DNA from: a virus
Reading direction: 5' to 3' (one strand)
DNA: 53,818 nucleotides
IMG/VR virus record: IMGVR_UViG_3300042559_000579
Location: 1-53,818 of that record
Part shown: positions 35,901-43,093 of the stretch, piece by piece
How the letters are laid out: every line of letters begins with the position of its first letter
Position numbering within the stretch: position 1 is the first letter of the stretch
Notes under the pieces: model-generated
The model's input: the letters and a program-made list of their open reading frames with translations, nothing else
What the model was told of the DNA's origin: nothing
Databases searched by the model: none
Translations under genes and position numbers: made by a program

Positions 35901-37462
35901 ACAGTGGCAACATCTTTGCGGCGCTTGGCCTCGTACTCAATCTCGTCGAGCTTGGAGATCCTGGCCTTCAGCGCAGCATTCAGCGGCGTGTAGTTCACTA
36001 CGCTGTTCTGACCTCGCGTCTCAGTCGCCATTGCCAAACGCGCCAGCGGCGAGAACATTTGTCCATGCGCGGCGTAAGCAATCTCCTCACCCTTGGGCCC
36101 GAACTGATTCCCATGAATAGCATGGCCATAAAAGTCATGCACCGCCCTAAACATCTCATTGCTGTTCAATCCAGTTACGGGGTCAATTTCATTAAGAAAC
36201 GGATGCGGCTCCCCGCCCTGGAAGACATATAAATGGCGATTGCCATATACATCCTTCAACATGTCGCCGCTGGACAAGTAATTTCCCTCGCCCGCGCGAT
36301 GGAAAGACATGTTGACAGGCAAACTTTCGAATTGCTGCTTTGCCTCTTTTGCAAACTGCCTATATGCGGCGTCCACCAGTTGGTCGTAGTTCTTCGCCCC
36401 CGCCTGCTCAATCAGTTTAGGAAATTGACGACCATAACTTTCAAAAACAGCGGATTTATATGCCGGATCATCCGTTGCGCCCAACTGGAAAACACGTCCA
36501 ATGGGCGACTGCTTGACAAGAGAGGATTCCGGGATTATGGGCAACGTGTAGCTTTGCCCGGATTTATCCATGGCGTACCTGTTGGCCGCCTGCATCACGA
36601 AGTTGCTTGGATCGGCTAACGTTTGCCGGATCGACTCATCCGATACTGGTTGCGGAAACTGGCCTCCAATTCCTCTTGGGGACGCTTCGGCACTTTCCCC
36701 AGACGCTTCTCTAGTGCCTCGATGCGCGAATCGAGCGAGCTCAGGATCTGAGGGCGCGACTCGGTAGAACGGTCCCTCTTGCCTTGTTGCATAACCAACT
36801 CCTTCAGTGATTGATGGCGCCATGCCAGACCGGCGCATGTACGCCTCGGCCATCTCCGCCGCCTTCGGGCCCAGGCTCTGCCCCGTGGCCTTGCCCGCCT
36901 TCCCAGCCTGCCGGGCACCAGCCGCAGCCGCACGCGCAACAGGCTTGGCAGTAGCACCGATCCCCAGCAGGTTCAGGGGGTCAGCCAGCAACTCCGCACC
37001 GGTGGCCAGCAGCGGAGAGCCCGTCGCCCTCAGCGTGACGTCACCGGCAGCCTGGGCCGGCGCACCCAACGGCGACAGCGCCTTGAGAATGCCCAGCAAG
37101 GCCTTGTCGCCGCCCTCAGTCTGCGGGTCAATGGTCAGGTAGTCCTGCACCCGCCCGATCGTCTTGGCGGCCCCTTCAGGCCCTTGGAAAGGCAGCACCG
37201 CCGCACCAGCCAGCCCAGCAGGCACACTGCCAAGGATCGTCGAGCCAAGAGCCTCCAGCGCCTCACCGCCGCCACGCTGCTCCGGACGCCGCCGGCCAGA
37301 GCTCGGCATCCTGAACGACGGCTGCGACGCCGCAGCCCTCTCCGTCGCCGTCGGACCACGATCGCGCACTCGCAGGCGGGCAAGCTCTCTCGCCATCGAG
37401 TCCGTCGGGGCATCAACCGACCCAGACAGCACCCGGCGCAGTTCGTCGTCCATCAAGTCCAT
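32987..37462 (-). CDS. 1491-aa multidomain virion-associated protein
   Basis: A polyvalent-type protein between terminase and portal. Residues 40-200 are Ala/Gly-rich and hydrophobic. About 265-500 is a domain with VHDFYGHA (H442) and FSPLARLAMATETRGQNS. About 576-710 has a possible ADP-ribosyltransferase-like domain: VHFSNAPG (H580), TYFYAGEPG and EYGYEGMV (E696). A charged low-complexity linker follows, with ADGG motifs. About 1145-1460 resembles DUF7178-like phage domains, with VVLDVHEAA (D1338, H1340) and GRWFGGGELTGL. The protein ends KSRKGRGALV, sharing KSRKGR with the giant protein. ATG at 37462 has GGGGTGA upstream, eight bases after the previous stop. The segment 36150-36660 is AT-richer. 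It is probably packaged and injected; domain names are inference. Confidence 0.6.
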   Translation of the reverse strand: MDLMDDELRRVLSGSVDAPTDSMARELARLRVRDRGPTATERAAASQPSFRMPSSGRRRPEQRGGGEALEALGSTILGSVPAGLAGAAVLPFQGPEGAAKTIGRVQDYLTIDPQTEGGDKALLGILKALSPLGAPAQAAGDVTLRATGSPLLATGAELLADPLNLLGIGATAKPVARAAAAGARQAGKAGKATGQSLGPKAAEMAEAYMRRSGMAPSITEGVGYATRQEGPFYRVAPSDPELARFAHRGTREASGESAEASPRGIGGQFPQPVSDESIRQTLADPSNFVMQAANRYAMDKSGQSYTLPIIPESSLVKQSPIGRVFQLGATDDPAYKSAVFESYGRQFPKLIEQAGAKNYDQLVDAAYRQFAKEAKQQFESLPVNMSFHRAGEGNYLSSGDMLKDVYGNRHLYVFQGGEPHPFLNEIDPVTGLNSNEMFRAVHDFYGHAIHGNQFGPKGEEIAYAAHGQMFSPLARLAMATETRGQNSVVNYTPLNAALKARISKLDEIEYEAKRRKDVATVRDVQAAKKDAWNSFQFAPQKGLLLPPEFVDVQFSGGMPDYIQPLIRPGAGTTAGSELVHFSNAPGLTQTDPRRYGQGIKGEEAERLSYAPGAVKERTYFYAGEPGAVTPEPGLGPYRYRARSGQLYDVSADPLELRTLAAESSRTPFSAKYNPGIQNPEQAITDVERMVKEYGYEGMVNPKLSKPTAIMYGPTAVQPFADGGAVGGNNMSYTTAADTIADKLMRQGMDPDQAFMTALRMSDARMKAGGAVLMADGGDAQGEVERQYRMRRSAEQSLFKPEPVRMRKTWDGPMPNRPVVNGKVMVSAEELADFRRRFGEKMTLRDLLNADKGRGPSAAMPAARGAQGANVAPVQADPYQDPSRALEGAAAAQRAIAQPGRDAIEGVYPEAALLPASRLPQAARAVSRALATPKLREHPSISVENRQRLKEMEDYISGLNQADRPAVDSKIRALEQRREPRMQVGGAAKRLTAGAAARAEARLAEKAAKEAAQKALAAAPPTSLTQAIEQANKTLAEGRSRPYAKPDTVRRMIIEEAVDIAKSAPKLKEEDVASRAQRQVLQRLKWERETRPELQSQYGELAPSSYDMSAPRRMRNTPEVVAQRAENARAFLAKPTEPWAPPPQEKQAFERSLIKDALEGFPGIEQTRFPRYESPRANVDYINEIYDDPKNRSLIKQQITRGLPLGGESFYGSLYPVKVAALERGIPAEKFDQFIYQTAPASARNSIMNEMAVGQFMRDMKARGLPLDEATVTAEMAKFKEKYGIGLPLMPIHRQGVQNVIEGGLNMRDMVKADIPTNYKIPTYGTQKAGDFGKSVVLDVHEAAGETQGSRYHPYFTEQGGFGPTEYGLAESKMLDIAKEMGIPGGMAQAGRWFGGGELTGLKSPRGDALDLLEKQAAYTMQGMGINPTPKAVRDYILNMIETGEGVLMPWFKGSPMPDVRTVKKEGGEVTSEAHGALSAAKKSRKGRGALV

Positions 37463-37470
37463 CGTCACCC

Positions 37471-37641
37471 CTAATGCGGCTCGTGGTGAATCCACACCTC
37501 GTTGCCAGTCTCCGGGTCCACAAACTCCAACCTCGGGAAACACCAGCACTGCGGCGTAGGCAGATGTTCCACCACCTCCACCTCCCTGTCCAGCATCTCG
37601 TGCCGCTCCAACACGGCCACCACCGGCGACTCACGCGGCAT
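37471..37641 (-). CDS. small hypothetical protein, 56 aa
   Basis: Begins MPRESPVVAVLERHEM and contains CWCFPRLEFVDPETGNEVWIH, a beta-hairpin-like end with two Cys. ATG at 37641 is supported by GGGAGA eight bases upstream and an 11-bp overlap with the large terminase gene. Upstream in-frame codons lie inside the terminase gene and look non-coding. No family recognised. Confidence 0.65.
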   Translation of the reverse strand: MPRESPVVAVLERHEMLDREVEVVEHLPTPQCWCFPRLEFVDPETGNEVWIHHEPH

Positions 37642-39055
37642 AAGGATTCTCCCTCTTCGGCCGACCAGTGTCTGCGTAGTCGTCCTCGTCCCAATCATCC
37701 TGCGGCGGAGGATCAACCTCCAGCCACCCAGAATCACGCAGGAATCGCAGCGCCTGCGTCAGCGTATCAACGAGGTCATCATGCGTCGTCTGCGGGAATG
37801 CACACACCTGCGACACCAGCGGCTCCGCCCAGTCTCGCACATACCCCGGCCGCTGCGTCGACTCAGGAATCCACACCCGGCCCCGCGCAATGATGTGCGA
37901 CACGATGTTCAGCCGCTGCACCTTGTCCGCCTTCCCGGGGTTGTACGCCCTCACCGGCAGATGCGCCCGCTGCAGATCCTGGATCAGCGAGATGCCCGCA
38001 GACTTGTCTTCAATCAGGATCAGGTCGACCCGCTTGCGATCCCGGCCGTCCGTGCCCGACTCGAATACCGTCTCGTACTCGTCGACCACCTTTGGCCGCA
38101 GGTCAGGGTACTGCAGCCGGTCCTGCCAGCAGTCGATCAGCATCGCGCTCATCGGCCCGTCCTCCGGCTTGAACACGCCCCAGGTGCTCGACGCCGTCGG
38201 GTCATTCTGGGTCTTCTCGGACGTCGCGCAGTCGTAGCTCTGCAGGATGTACTCGAACCGCGGGAACGCCTTCTGCGCCGGCCACAGCTTGAAGCTGTCC
38301 CGCTTGACGATGCCGCCCTCTTCGGGGTCGATGATCTCGGCGTGGATCTCCTGGCGGCCGAGCGTCGTGCCCTCGTACTGCATGATCTGCCGGCGGAAGT
38401 TGTCCGACAGGTTGCCCAGGTTCGCATACGTCGACGCCCGGGTGACCACGACGTCGTCGCCCTCCCGGGCCAGCAGTTCGATGATCAGGTCCTTGGGCTT
38501 CGGCGTCGTCGTGATGATCGTCCGGGTCTTCGCCCCTAGGCGCACGCCGAACTGGATCTGGTCCCAGCTTTCCTGCAGGTAGTCCCAGGCGGCGAGCTCG
38601 TCGCACCATGCCCCGTGGAACTGCGGGCCTCGGAAGCGCTCGGGCTCGCTCGCCGGGATCCCCTTGATCAGGCTGCCGTTGGTCAGCCGGAGCTCGTGCA
38701 GCGCCTTGTTGTAATCGTCGATCAGCGGCGCCGGGATGACGGACATCAGCCCTGAGTCGCCCTCGAAGCACGTCGACCGCACGTCAGACGACGTCGGGGC
38801 GGCCACCAGCCAGCGCGTGCCCGGGTTCTCCCAGGCCCACCAGCCGATCTGCTCGGCGGCCGTCCGGGTCTTGCCGGCGCCCCGGCCTGCCAGCATCAGC
38901 CAGATCGACCACCAGTCCCCCGACGGCAGCACCTGATGCGCGTGCGCCGTCTGCAGCCACCGCAGCCGCCAGAGGTACGCCAGCCGCTTCTCCGGCGGCA
39001 GGGCCTTCAGCGCCGCCTGTACGTCCGGCGCTTCCAGCGACTCAGCGAGGTCCAC
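37631..39055 (-). CDS. terminase large subunit
   Basis: The DNA-packaging motor ATPase and nuclease, 474 aa. The ATPase has Walker A AGRGAGKT (56-63) and Walker B WCDE (150-153). The RNase H-like nuclease has D275 (SYDCATSE), E349/D350 (DLILIEDKSAG) and D427/D430 (HDDLVDTL). The size is near the usual 450-550 aa for HK97-type terminases. A GTG start at 39055 is used: GAAGG precedes it by six bases and it overlaps the upstream HTH gene by 14 bp. It works with the small subunit (39615-40115) and the portal. Confidence 0.92.
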   Translation of the reverse strand: MDLAESLEAPDVQAALKALPPEKRLAYLWRLRWLQTAHAHQVLPSGDWWSIWLMLAGRGAGKTRTAAEQIGWWAWENPGTRWLVAAPTSSDVRSTCFEGDSGLMSVIPAPLIDDYNKALHELRLTNGSLIKGIPASEPERFRGPQFHGAWCDELAAWDYLQESWDQIQFGVRLGAKTRTIITTTPKPKDLIIELLAREGDDVVVTRASTYANLGNLSDNFRRQIMQYEGTTLGRQEIHAEIIDPEEGGIVKRDSFKLWPAQKAFPRFEYILQSYDCATSEKTQNDPTASSTWGVFKPEDGPMSAMLIDCWQDRLQYPDLRPKVVDEYETVFESGTDGRDRKRVDLILIEDKSAGISLIQDLQRAHLPVRAYNPGKADKVQRLNIVSHIIARGRVWIPESTQRPGYVRDWAEPLVSQVCAFPQTTHDDLVDTLTQALRFLRDSGWLEVDPPPQDDWDEDDYADTGRPKRENPYAA

Positions 39056-39251
39056 TGCATGCCTTCAGGAGGGCGCAGGGCGGCGTTCTGGACTCCGACC
39101 GTAGGGCACCCTCCCAGCGCTCACGTTCGCGCCTCTGAGCCTCGTCTACGAGCCTGCGCGTGCGGCCGACAAACGACTCGGGGTCGCCTGACATCCTGGC
39201 CGTCGTCTCCCGGCTCCAGCCCATGAACTGCGCGATCTCGTCGTCGGTCAC
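39042..39251 (-). CDS. small HTH protein, GTG start
   Basis: A 69-aa protein beginning TDDEIAQFMGWSRETTARMS, which reads as a helix-turn-helix of the DeeIxxxTGxS type seen beside packaging genes; the rest is Arg/Glu-rich. GTG at 39251 overlaps the preceding stop as GTGA with GGAGG eight bases upstream. It may bind DNA as a packaging accessory or late regulator; this is inference from the HTH and context. Confidence 0.55.
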   Translation of the reverse strand: MTDDEIAQFMGWSRETTARMSGDPESFVGRTRRLVDEAQRRERERWEGALRSESRTPPCALLKACSGPR

Positions 39252-39526
39252 GCTGCGCACCTCCGGGCGTACTCCCAGACGCTGGCAGCCTGGATCGACT
39301 GCCGCGGCGCCTCATGCCGGGGCACCTCCAGCCCGGGCACTGCGCGGTACAGACCGCCCCGCAGCGTCAGGATGTTGAGCCTGACCATGTTGTTCAGGAT
39401 CTGCGGCGTCGTGCCGGGCGCAGCCTCGATCAGTTCAGCCGCGGTCATCGGCTCGGCCGCCAGCTTCCAGGCCAGCCGATGGTTCGTGCTCAGGGATTCT
39501 CGTGATCGCATGCCAGTCAGCCGCAT
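39248..39526 (-). CDS. winged-helix-like DNA-binding protein
   Basis: A 92-aa protein whose middle (PMTAAELIEAAPGTTPQILN then MVRLNILTLRGGLYRAV) reads as a winged helix: a helix pair with a turn followed by a beta wing. It may regulate the late block or act in packaging. ATG at 39526 lacks a clear ribosome-binding site, and a second ATG at 39511 is possible. The 88 bp between this gene and the small terminase hold no gene and no convincing promoter. Confidence 0.55.
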   Translation of the reverse strand: MRLTGMRSRESLSTNHRLAWKLAAEPMTAAELIEAAPGTTPQILNNMVRLNILTLRGGLYRAVPGLEVPRHEAPRQSIQAASVWEYARRCAA

Positions 39527-39614
39527 TGCTGCGGCGCATCATTGGTATTGCCTATGGGCCGCCGGTCTCAGCCCGGGATTTTCGACACTCGGCGCCCGGC
39601 GTCATAGCCTACGC

Positions 39615-40115
39615 TTATGAGCCGGCGGCCTGCCGCGTCAGTTGGGCGTGCTCCAGGATGGTCTTGAAGAGCTTCTCAGCGTTGAGCTCGGCGTCCACCT
39701 TCAGCGGCGAGTCGGCGTCGCCGGCCACCGCCACCCTCTCCCCGTACTTCTTCGGGTTCCACTTGGCCAAGAGCTTGAGGCGCGTCTCGATCCGCAGCTT
39801 GCTGCGCTGGACGTGCTCGGCGTTCAGCTTCCGTCCGTGCTCCGTCTCCATCCAGTCGTTGGCGGCGTCGTCGGCAATGCGCAGGCAGTCCTCCGCCATA
39901 GCGTCATAGCCAATCTCACGCGCACGCGCGATGGATGCAGACAGGCCGGCGCCCCCGCCAGCAGCGACGGCCTGATCATCCTTCACCATCCAGTCGTAGA
40001 TGGTGCGCCATTCGGGCATGCCGTTCTGTCTGCAGATTTCCCGCAGTGGGACGCCTTCAGCCAATTGGCGGCAGATCTCTCTGGCGATCTCGACGGTGTA
40101 CTTGCTGGCGGGCAT
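39615..40115 (-). CDS. terminase small subunit
   Basis: A 166-aa protein. The N-terminal half holds an HTH (EIARE, LAEGVPLREICRQNGMPEWR, TIYDWMVKD), then a helical oligomerisation region (IARAREIGYDAMAEDCLRIA) and RSKLRIETRLKLLAKWNPKK with YGERVAV, the standard pattern of phage small terminases that recognise DNA for packaging. AGGAGAG precedes ATG at 40115. The large subunit lies downstream, separated by two HTH genes. Confidence 0.85.
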   Translation of the reverse strand: MPASKYTVEIAREICRQLAEGVPLREICRQNGMPEWRTIYDWMVKDDQAVAAGGGAGLSASIARAREIGYDAMAEDCLRIADDAANDWMETEHGRKLNAEHVQRSKLRIETRLKLLAKWNPKKYGERVAVAGDADSPLKVDAELNAEKLFKTILEHAQLTRQAAGS

Positions 40116-40142
40116 GATGCTCTCTCCTGGTGGGTGAGGGTA

Positions 40143-40559
40143 TCAGAACGCTTTGCCGCCGGGTTGCCTGCGGTTCTCGGGCTTGTGGTCTGCTCGCTGG
40201 GCGTTGTAGGCGAGCTTCTCGGCGATTGCGCCACCCAGGTCGAGGTTGAGGCCGCCGGCCATGTCGAAGATCCTGATGACGGCGTCGGCGAGTTCTACCT
40301 CCAACATGGGGCGATGCGGGAGCTTGTCGTCCATCAAGCCCTTCCTAGCGCCTTCCATGGCCTCGCTGATCTCACTGTGGATCAGGCAGAGCATCTCTCC
40401 GATGTTGCGGCCGTGGGGGTAGCTGAACTCCGGCTTGTAGGTGTGGGCTTGGTTGTTGCCGGCGCCGTCCGTCCACCAGCCGCAGTCCCTGGCCAGACCG
40501 TGGCAGGTGCGCTGCAGGCAGTAGGAGGCGGCGCGGATCTCAATGTCGGTGCTGTCCAT
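40143..40559 (-). CDS. MazG-like nucleotide pyrophosphohydrolase
   Basis: A 138-aa all-alpha NTP pyrophosphohydrolase. The metal-binding signature is E63-I-S-E66 and E89-L-A-D92, the EXXE...EXXD motif of this superfamily, within LIHSEISEAMEGARKG and MLEVELADAVIRIFDMAG. Such phage enzymes hydrolyse dNTPs or signalling nucleotides such as (p)ppGpp during infection; the substrate here is unknown. It lies between the small terminase and a group of small unknown genes. Confidence 0.75.
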   Translation of the reverse strand: MDSTDIEIRAASYCLQRTCHGLARDCGWWTDGAGNNQAHTYKPEFSYPHGRNIGEMLCLIHSEISEAMEGARKGLMDDKLPHRPMLEVELADAVIRIFDMAGGLNLDLGGAIAEKLAYNAQRADHKPENRRQPGGKAF

Positions 40560-40566
40560 GGTGCTC

Positions 40567-40830
40567 TCAGAACAGGCCGGCTTGCTGTTTGCCGGCGTTG
40601 GTGGCCGCCTCGATGGCCCGGCGGATCATGGGCTCCCAACTCGGCGGGTAGGTGGCGAAGCAGTGCGAGCCCGACCCGTTGGTCTTAGGGCGGAGCTCTT
40701 TGGGCGGCAGGCTGCCGAACCGCTTCTCGTACTCGGTCGACATGACCGACCCGATGGACCACGCCTCTCGGCTGCCCAGAGTGGCTCCGATCGCTCGGGC
40801 CACCTCCTGGACTGTGATCCGCCGGCTCAT
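40567..40830 (-). CDS. hypothetical protein, 87 aa
   Basis: An 87-aa protein beginning MSRRITVQEVARAIGATLG, HTH-like in appearance, with a polar end containing CFATYPPSWEPMIRRAIEAA. The ATG at 40830 overlaps the preceding stop as TGATG; the longer open frame upstream is Arg-rich non-coding shadow of the previous gene. Function unknown. Confidence 0.6.
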   Translation of the reverse strand: MSRRITVQEVARAIGATLGSREAWSIGSVMSTEYEKRFGSLPPKELRPKTNGSGSHCFATYPPSWEPMIRRAIEAATNAGKQQAGLF

Positions 40831-41090
40831 CACGCAGCCAGGGTGACGACGTTGCCGGCGTTGTCGACGCTGACCTGCGGCTCGGGCTCGAACAGATCCG
40901 GCTCGGCGATCGACGACTCGACCTGGACGCCCTCCTTCAAGAGCTTGATCAGGTCCTGCTGGCTGGCCCTGCGCACGGCGTAGGTGGTGCGGGCGGCGTA
41001 TGCCAGAGCCTGCGTGCTCTGCGTTGCCTCGATCAGCCGGGTCGGGAGGCACTCGGCCTCGGCCTCAAGGACGTAAACGATGCGTGCCAT
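40830..41090 (-). CDS. hypothetical protein, 86 aa
   Basis: An 86-aa protein with a beta start (ARIVYVLEAEAECLPTRLIE), a helical middle (AYAARTTYAVRRASQQDLIK) and an acidic end. It looks like a small phage protein of unknown role. It has GAAGAGGAA before the ATG and a promoter-like site (41167-41196) upstream, with a leader of about 70 bases that contains the AACCC hairpin at 41108-41120. Confidence 0.6.
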   Translation of the reverse strand: MARIVYVLEAEAECLPTRLIEATQSTQALAYAARTTYAVRRASQQDLIKLLKEGVQVESSIAEPDLFEPEPQVSVDNAGNVVTLAA

Positions 41091-41107
41091 TTCCTCTTCT
41101 CCTCAGA

Positions 41108-41120
41108 AACCCGCTGGGTT
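41108..41120 (-). promoter_or_regulatory. AACCC-AGC-GGGTT leader hairpin, copy 1
   Basis: Minus-strand AACCCAGCGGGTT followed by TTCTGAGGAG, in the leader of the 86-aa gene, with a 5-bp stem and 3-base loop. The same 13-mer occurs at 43175-43187, right after another gene. It could be a weak terminator or a leader hairpin. Confidence 0.45.
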
Positions 41121-41161
41121 ATCTGACCATGCGGAACTGCATGGCCTAGATGCAGCGGACA

Positions 41162-41386
41162 CTACGATTGTATCGGTTTTGACTGCGTTTTTGCACGGTC
41201 GGACTTACATTGTCTCTGGTCTGACAGCGCCTTCGCCATGGCCTTGACGGCCGCATGATCGTCTGGGTGGACGTAGAGCTCCAGGCGTGTCAGGCCGGCC
41301 GCGGCTCGACGCTGACGCATGGCGGCCACGCGCTGGGCTATCTGCGACTGCCTGCGCAAGATGGCGATGGCGGTATCCCGGGTCAT
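41162..41386 (-). CDS. small RHH-like protein, 74 aa
   Basis: Begins MTRDTAIAILRRQSQIAQRV; the second half LTRLELYVHPDDHAAVKAMAKAL has a beta strand and two helices like a ribbon-helix-helix DNA-binding domain, then a basic tail. ATG at 41386 has AAAGGA upstream; the upstream in-frame extension is Arg/Pro-rich and unlikely. A possible transcription regulator, unproven. Confidence 0.55.
   Translation of the reverse strand: MTRDTAIAILRRQSQIAQRVAAMRQRRAAAGLTRLELYVHPDDHAAVKAMAKALSDQRQCKSDRAKTQSKPIQS
41167..41196 (-). promoter_or_regulatory. leftward promoter candidate P6
   Basis: Minus strand: GTGCAA, 18-bp spacer, TACAAT (five of six to TATAAT). It lies over the end of the 41162 gene and would drive the 40830-41090 and 40567-40830 genes. 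The -35 is weak but resembles the other sites in this region. Confidence 0.45.
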
Positions 41387-41451
41387 GGTGATCCTTTCGG
41401 TGACACTGGCCAACCTCGGGGCTGGCCGCTGCCACCGGACAGCGGGACGGG

Positions 41452-41715
41452 TCAGCGGCGAATCCACTTGTTGACGCGACCGAATTGGGTCGCGCCGTGC
41501 TGAACGCTGACCCGCTTGTGGGTCTCGGACTTCTTGTCCCAGGCGGCCTGCACCGCAGTGTCGACAGCAGCGAAGAACTCGGCAGCACCAACCTGCTTAC
41601 CCGACAGGAAGAACTTCTGCGCGTCGTCGTGGTTGACGAAGTTGCGCGCTTCGTGGGCGCTGCTGGACTCGACGGCGTAGCCATTGCTGTAGGTGGTGGC
41701 GTAACGCTTGGTCAT
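41452..41715 (-). CDS. hypothetical protein, 87 aa
   Basis: Begins MTKRYATTYSNGYAVESSSA; polar with a helical centre (NFVNHDDAQKFFLSGK, AAEFFAAVDTAVQAAWDKK) and a basic end. No domain recognised. ATG at 41715 follows GGAG. A promoter-like site at 41750-41778 directly upstream gives a leader of about 25-30 bases. Confidence 0.6.
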   Translation of the reverse strand: MTKRYATTYSNGYAVESSSAHEARNFVNHDDAQKFFLSGKQVGAAEFFAAVDTAVQAAWDKKSETHKRVSVQHGATQFGRVNKWIRR

Positions 41716-41749
41716 GTTGCTGCTCCGGGTTGCGTGTTGCGATGGGTGA

Positions 41750-41778
41750 ACTGTAGTCTTGTTTCCGGTAACGCACAA
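41750..41778 (-). promoter_or_regulatory. leftward promoter candidate P5
   Basis: Minus strand: TTGTGC, 17-bp spacer, TACAGT. It precedes the 87-aa gene. The leader (CATCGCAACACGCA) shares the CAACACGCA block with the leaders at 43.1 and 43.9 kb. Confidence 0.6.
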
Positions 41779-41798
41779 GGGGGTCTTGAATGCCCCCT
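41778..41798 (-). terminator. hairpin upstream of promoter P5
   Basis: Minus strand AGGGGG, 9-base loop, CCCCCT followed by TGTG. It lies after the 41807-42148 gene and directly before the P5 -35, so it may insulate the downstream promoter from read-through. Confidence 0.45.
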
Positions 41799-41806
41799 CG
41801 GTCTAC

Positions 41807-42148
41807 TCAGGCATTGCAGCACCCGCAGCAGGGAGCGTCTTCGCACAAGCCGCGGCGGTTGCGGTAGAACTCCTTGCCCGAGGCGCTGCGCCAGACGTCG
41901 CTGACCCCACGCTCCAGGCTGCGGCGCAGGTAGCGGCCGGCGGCGATCGTGGCCTCGTCCTGCGGGTCCAGCGTCTCGTCGACCGAGGCGCCCAGCACCC
42001 CGTCAGGATTCAGCGCCTCATCAGAGGCCGCAGAAGCGGCGCGAGACACGAGGTAGTACCTACCCCTGCCCGCGCTGGCGATCGTGTCTCCTGGGGCGAT
42101 CTGAGCCCCCGTGCGGGCGCAGCGGCCCGGGTAGCGTGCTGCGAACAT
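41807..42148 (-). CDS. Cys-rich small protein, 113 aa
   Basis: A 113-aa basic protein with CARTGAQIAPGDTIASAGRG near the N-terminus and a Cys cluster at the end (CEDAPCCGCCNA). It suggests metal binding or a zinc-ribbon-like fold, unnamed. TGAGGAGG precedes the ATG. Its upstream neighbour is a 45-aa gene eight bases away. Confidence 0.6.
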   Translation of the reverse strand: MFAARYPGRCARTGAQIAPGDTIASAGRGRYYLVSRAASAASDEALNPDGVLGASVDETLDPQDEATIAAGRYLRRSLERGVSDVWRSASGKEFYRNRRGLCEDAPCCGCCNA

Positions 42149-42157
42149 GGTGCCTCC

Positions 42158-42295
42158 TCAGTGCAGGGACTTCAGGACGGACTGCTCGACGCAGTCATCG
42201 TGACCGGCCTGCAGTTCCTCTTGATCGCGCAGCAGGCGCTCAATGGCCCACTGCTCCAGTTGCTCGGCCGTGGCCTGGGCGTAGTCGTAGCCCAT
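42158..42295 (-). CDS. small helical protein, 45 aa
   Basis: A 45-aa acidic helical protein beginning MGYDYAQATAEQLEQWAIER. Its ATG at 42295 overlaps the stop of the preceding gene as TGATG, and the next gene's ribosome-binding site follows its stop. The upstream in-frame extension looks non-coding. Function unknown. Confidence 0.55.
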   Translation of the reverse strand: MGYDYAQATAEQLEQWAIERLLRDQEELQAGHDDCVEQSVLKSLH

Positions 42296-42552
42296 CACTG
42301 ACCCCTGATCTCGGCCAAGAACCGCGCCTCGTCGTTGTACGCGACGGAGTGGTCCAGCTTGGCCTCCAGCCAGGGCGCTGGGTAGCCGCGGCGGTCCAGG
42401 ATGTCGAACGTGAAGCACGTCTGCGGGCGGGCCCAGCCGTCGCTGGTATCGGTGTGGAGCTCGATCACCCCCACAAAACACGGGATGCCCGCCACGGTGG
42501 ACGGGTGAAGGATTTCGTACTGGCGCTCGGCGCGGAGAAGTTGCTTGGTCAT
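42295..42552 (-). CDS. hypothetical protein, 85 aa
   Basis: Beta-rich with GIPCFVGVIELHTDTSDGWA, CFTFDILDRRGYPAPWLEAK and a helical end. No family named. The promoter-like unit at 42595-42624 and its long conserved leader lie directly upstream. Confidence 0.6.
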   Translation of the reverse strand: MTKQLLRAERQYEILHPSTVAGIPCFVGVIELHTDTSDGWARPQTCFTFDILDRRGYPAPWLEAKLDHSVAYNDEARFLAEIRGQ

Positions 42553-42594
42553 GATTCGCTTTCTTTTCGCTGTCCTGCGTGATGCAGTAGTGCA

Positions 42595-42624
42595 AGTGTA
42601 GGTTACATCTTGAAGGGGCGTAAG
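42595..42624 (-). promoter_or_regulatory. leftward promoter-like unit P1 (weak -35)
   Basis: Minus strand TACACT at 42600-42595 with a weak -35 (CTTACG). Its leader carries CACGCAGGACAGCG, shared with the units at 43136 and 43894. The -35 is weak because it falls in a small GC hairpin (42615-42628) after the previous gene. Confidence 0.45.
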
Positions 42625-42628
42625 CCCC
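42615..42628 (-). terminator. GC hairpin after DnaJ-type zinc gene
   Basis: Minus strand GGGGC-TTAC-GCCCC followed by TTC, eight bases past the stop of the 152-aa gene. No strong T-run. It overlaps the presumed -35 of the next promoter-like unit. Confidence 0.45.
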
Positions 42629-42634
42629 CTCAGA

Positions 42635-43093
42635 TCACTTGGCTTTCTTGGAGACCTTACCCGCCTTGGTCAGCGTCGCCTGATAGGCAACTGCCTCGGC
42701 CTTCTTGGCATCGAGGTCGGCTTGCGACACGACGGACGTGACGTCGCTGATCAACCACTGCCCACAGGTCATTCCCCGCCCGGACTTGATGGATTTCAGG
42801 TCGATGTACACCATGCCGGGATTCAGCGCGTCTTCCCTGATGGCCTCAACGATGCACCACACATCGCGGCCACCGAGAACGACCCAGGTCTTGACGAACT
42901 CCCCAACCTTCAAGTCGGCGACTTTGCGCTGCAGCAACGACGTGAAGTGAGCGTTGGCGGCCTTGCCCCGCGCGGTGAACTGATGCCCAGTACCGCCGCA
43001 ACCGTAGCAGCGATCGCCGTGCATCATGTTGAAGGAGAACTTGCCGCTGCCGGCGCACCGCGTGCAAGTCTGGGTCTCGAAGGGCTGGCTCAT
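42635..43093 (-). CDS. DnaJ-type zinc-finger protein, 152 aa
   Basis: The N-terminus has two CxxCxGxG motifs (CTRCAGSGKF and CYGCGGTGHQF), the zinc-binding repeat of DnaJ-like central domains, followed by a mixed domain with WCIVEAIREDALNPGMVYID and a Lys-rich end. No J-domain is present, so it is not a full co-chaperone. ATG at 43093 follows AGGAGCG. A strong promoter-like site precedes it. Confidence 0.65.
   Translation of the reverse strand: MSQPFETQTCTRCAGSGKFSFNMMHGDRCYGCGGTGHQFTARGKAANAHFTSLLQRKVADLKVGEFVKTWVVLGGRDVWCIVEAIREDALNPGMVYIDLKSIKSGRGMTCGQWLISDVTSVVSQADLDAKKAEAVAYQATLTKAGKVSKKAK

Noticed and set aside
39527-39614. Late promoter before the packaging genes
   Set aside because: TATGAC and a short GC palindrome are present, but no -35 or conserved match to the other promoters was found.
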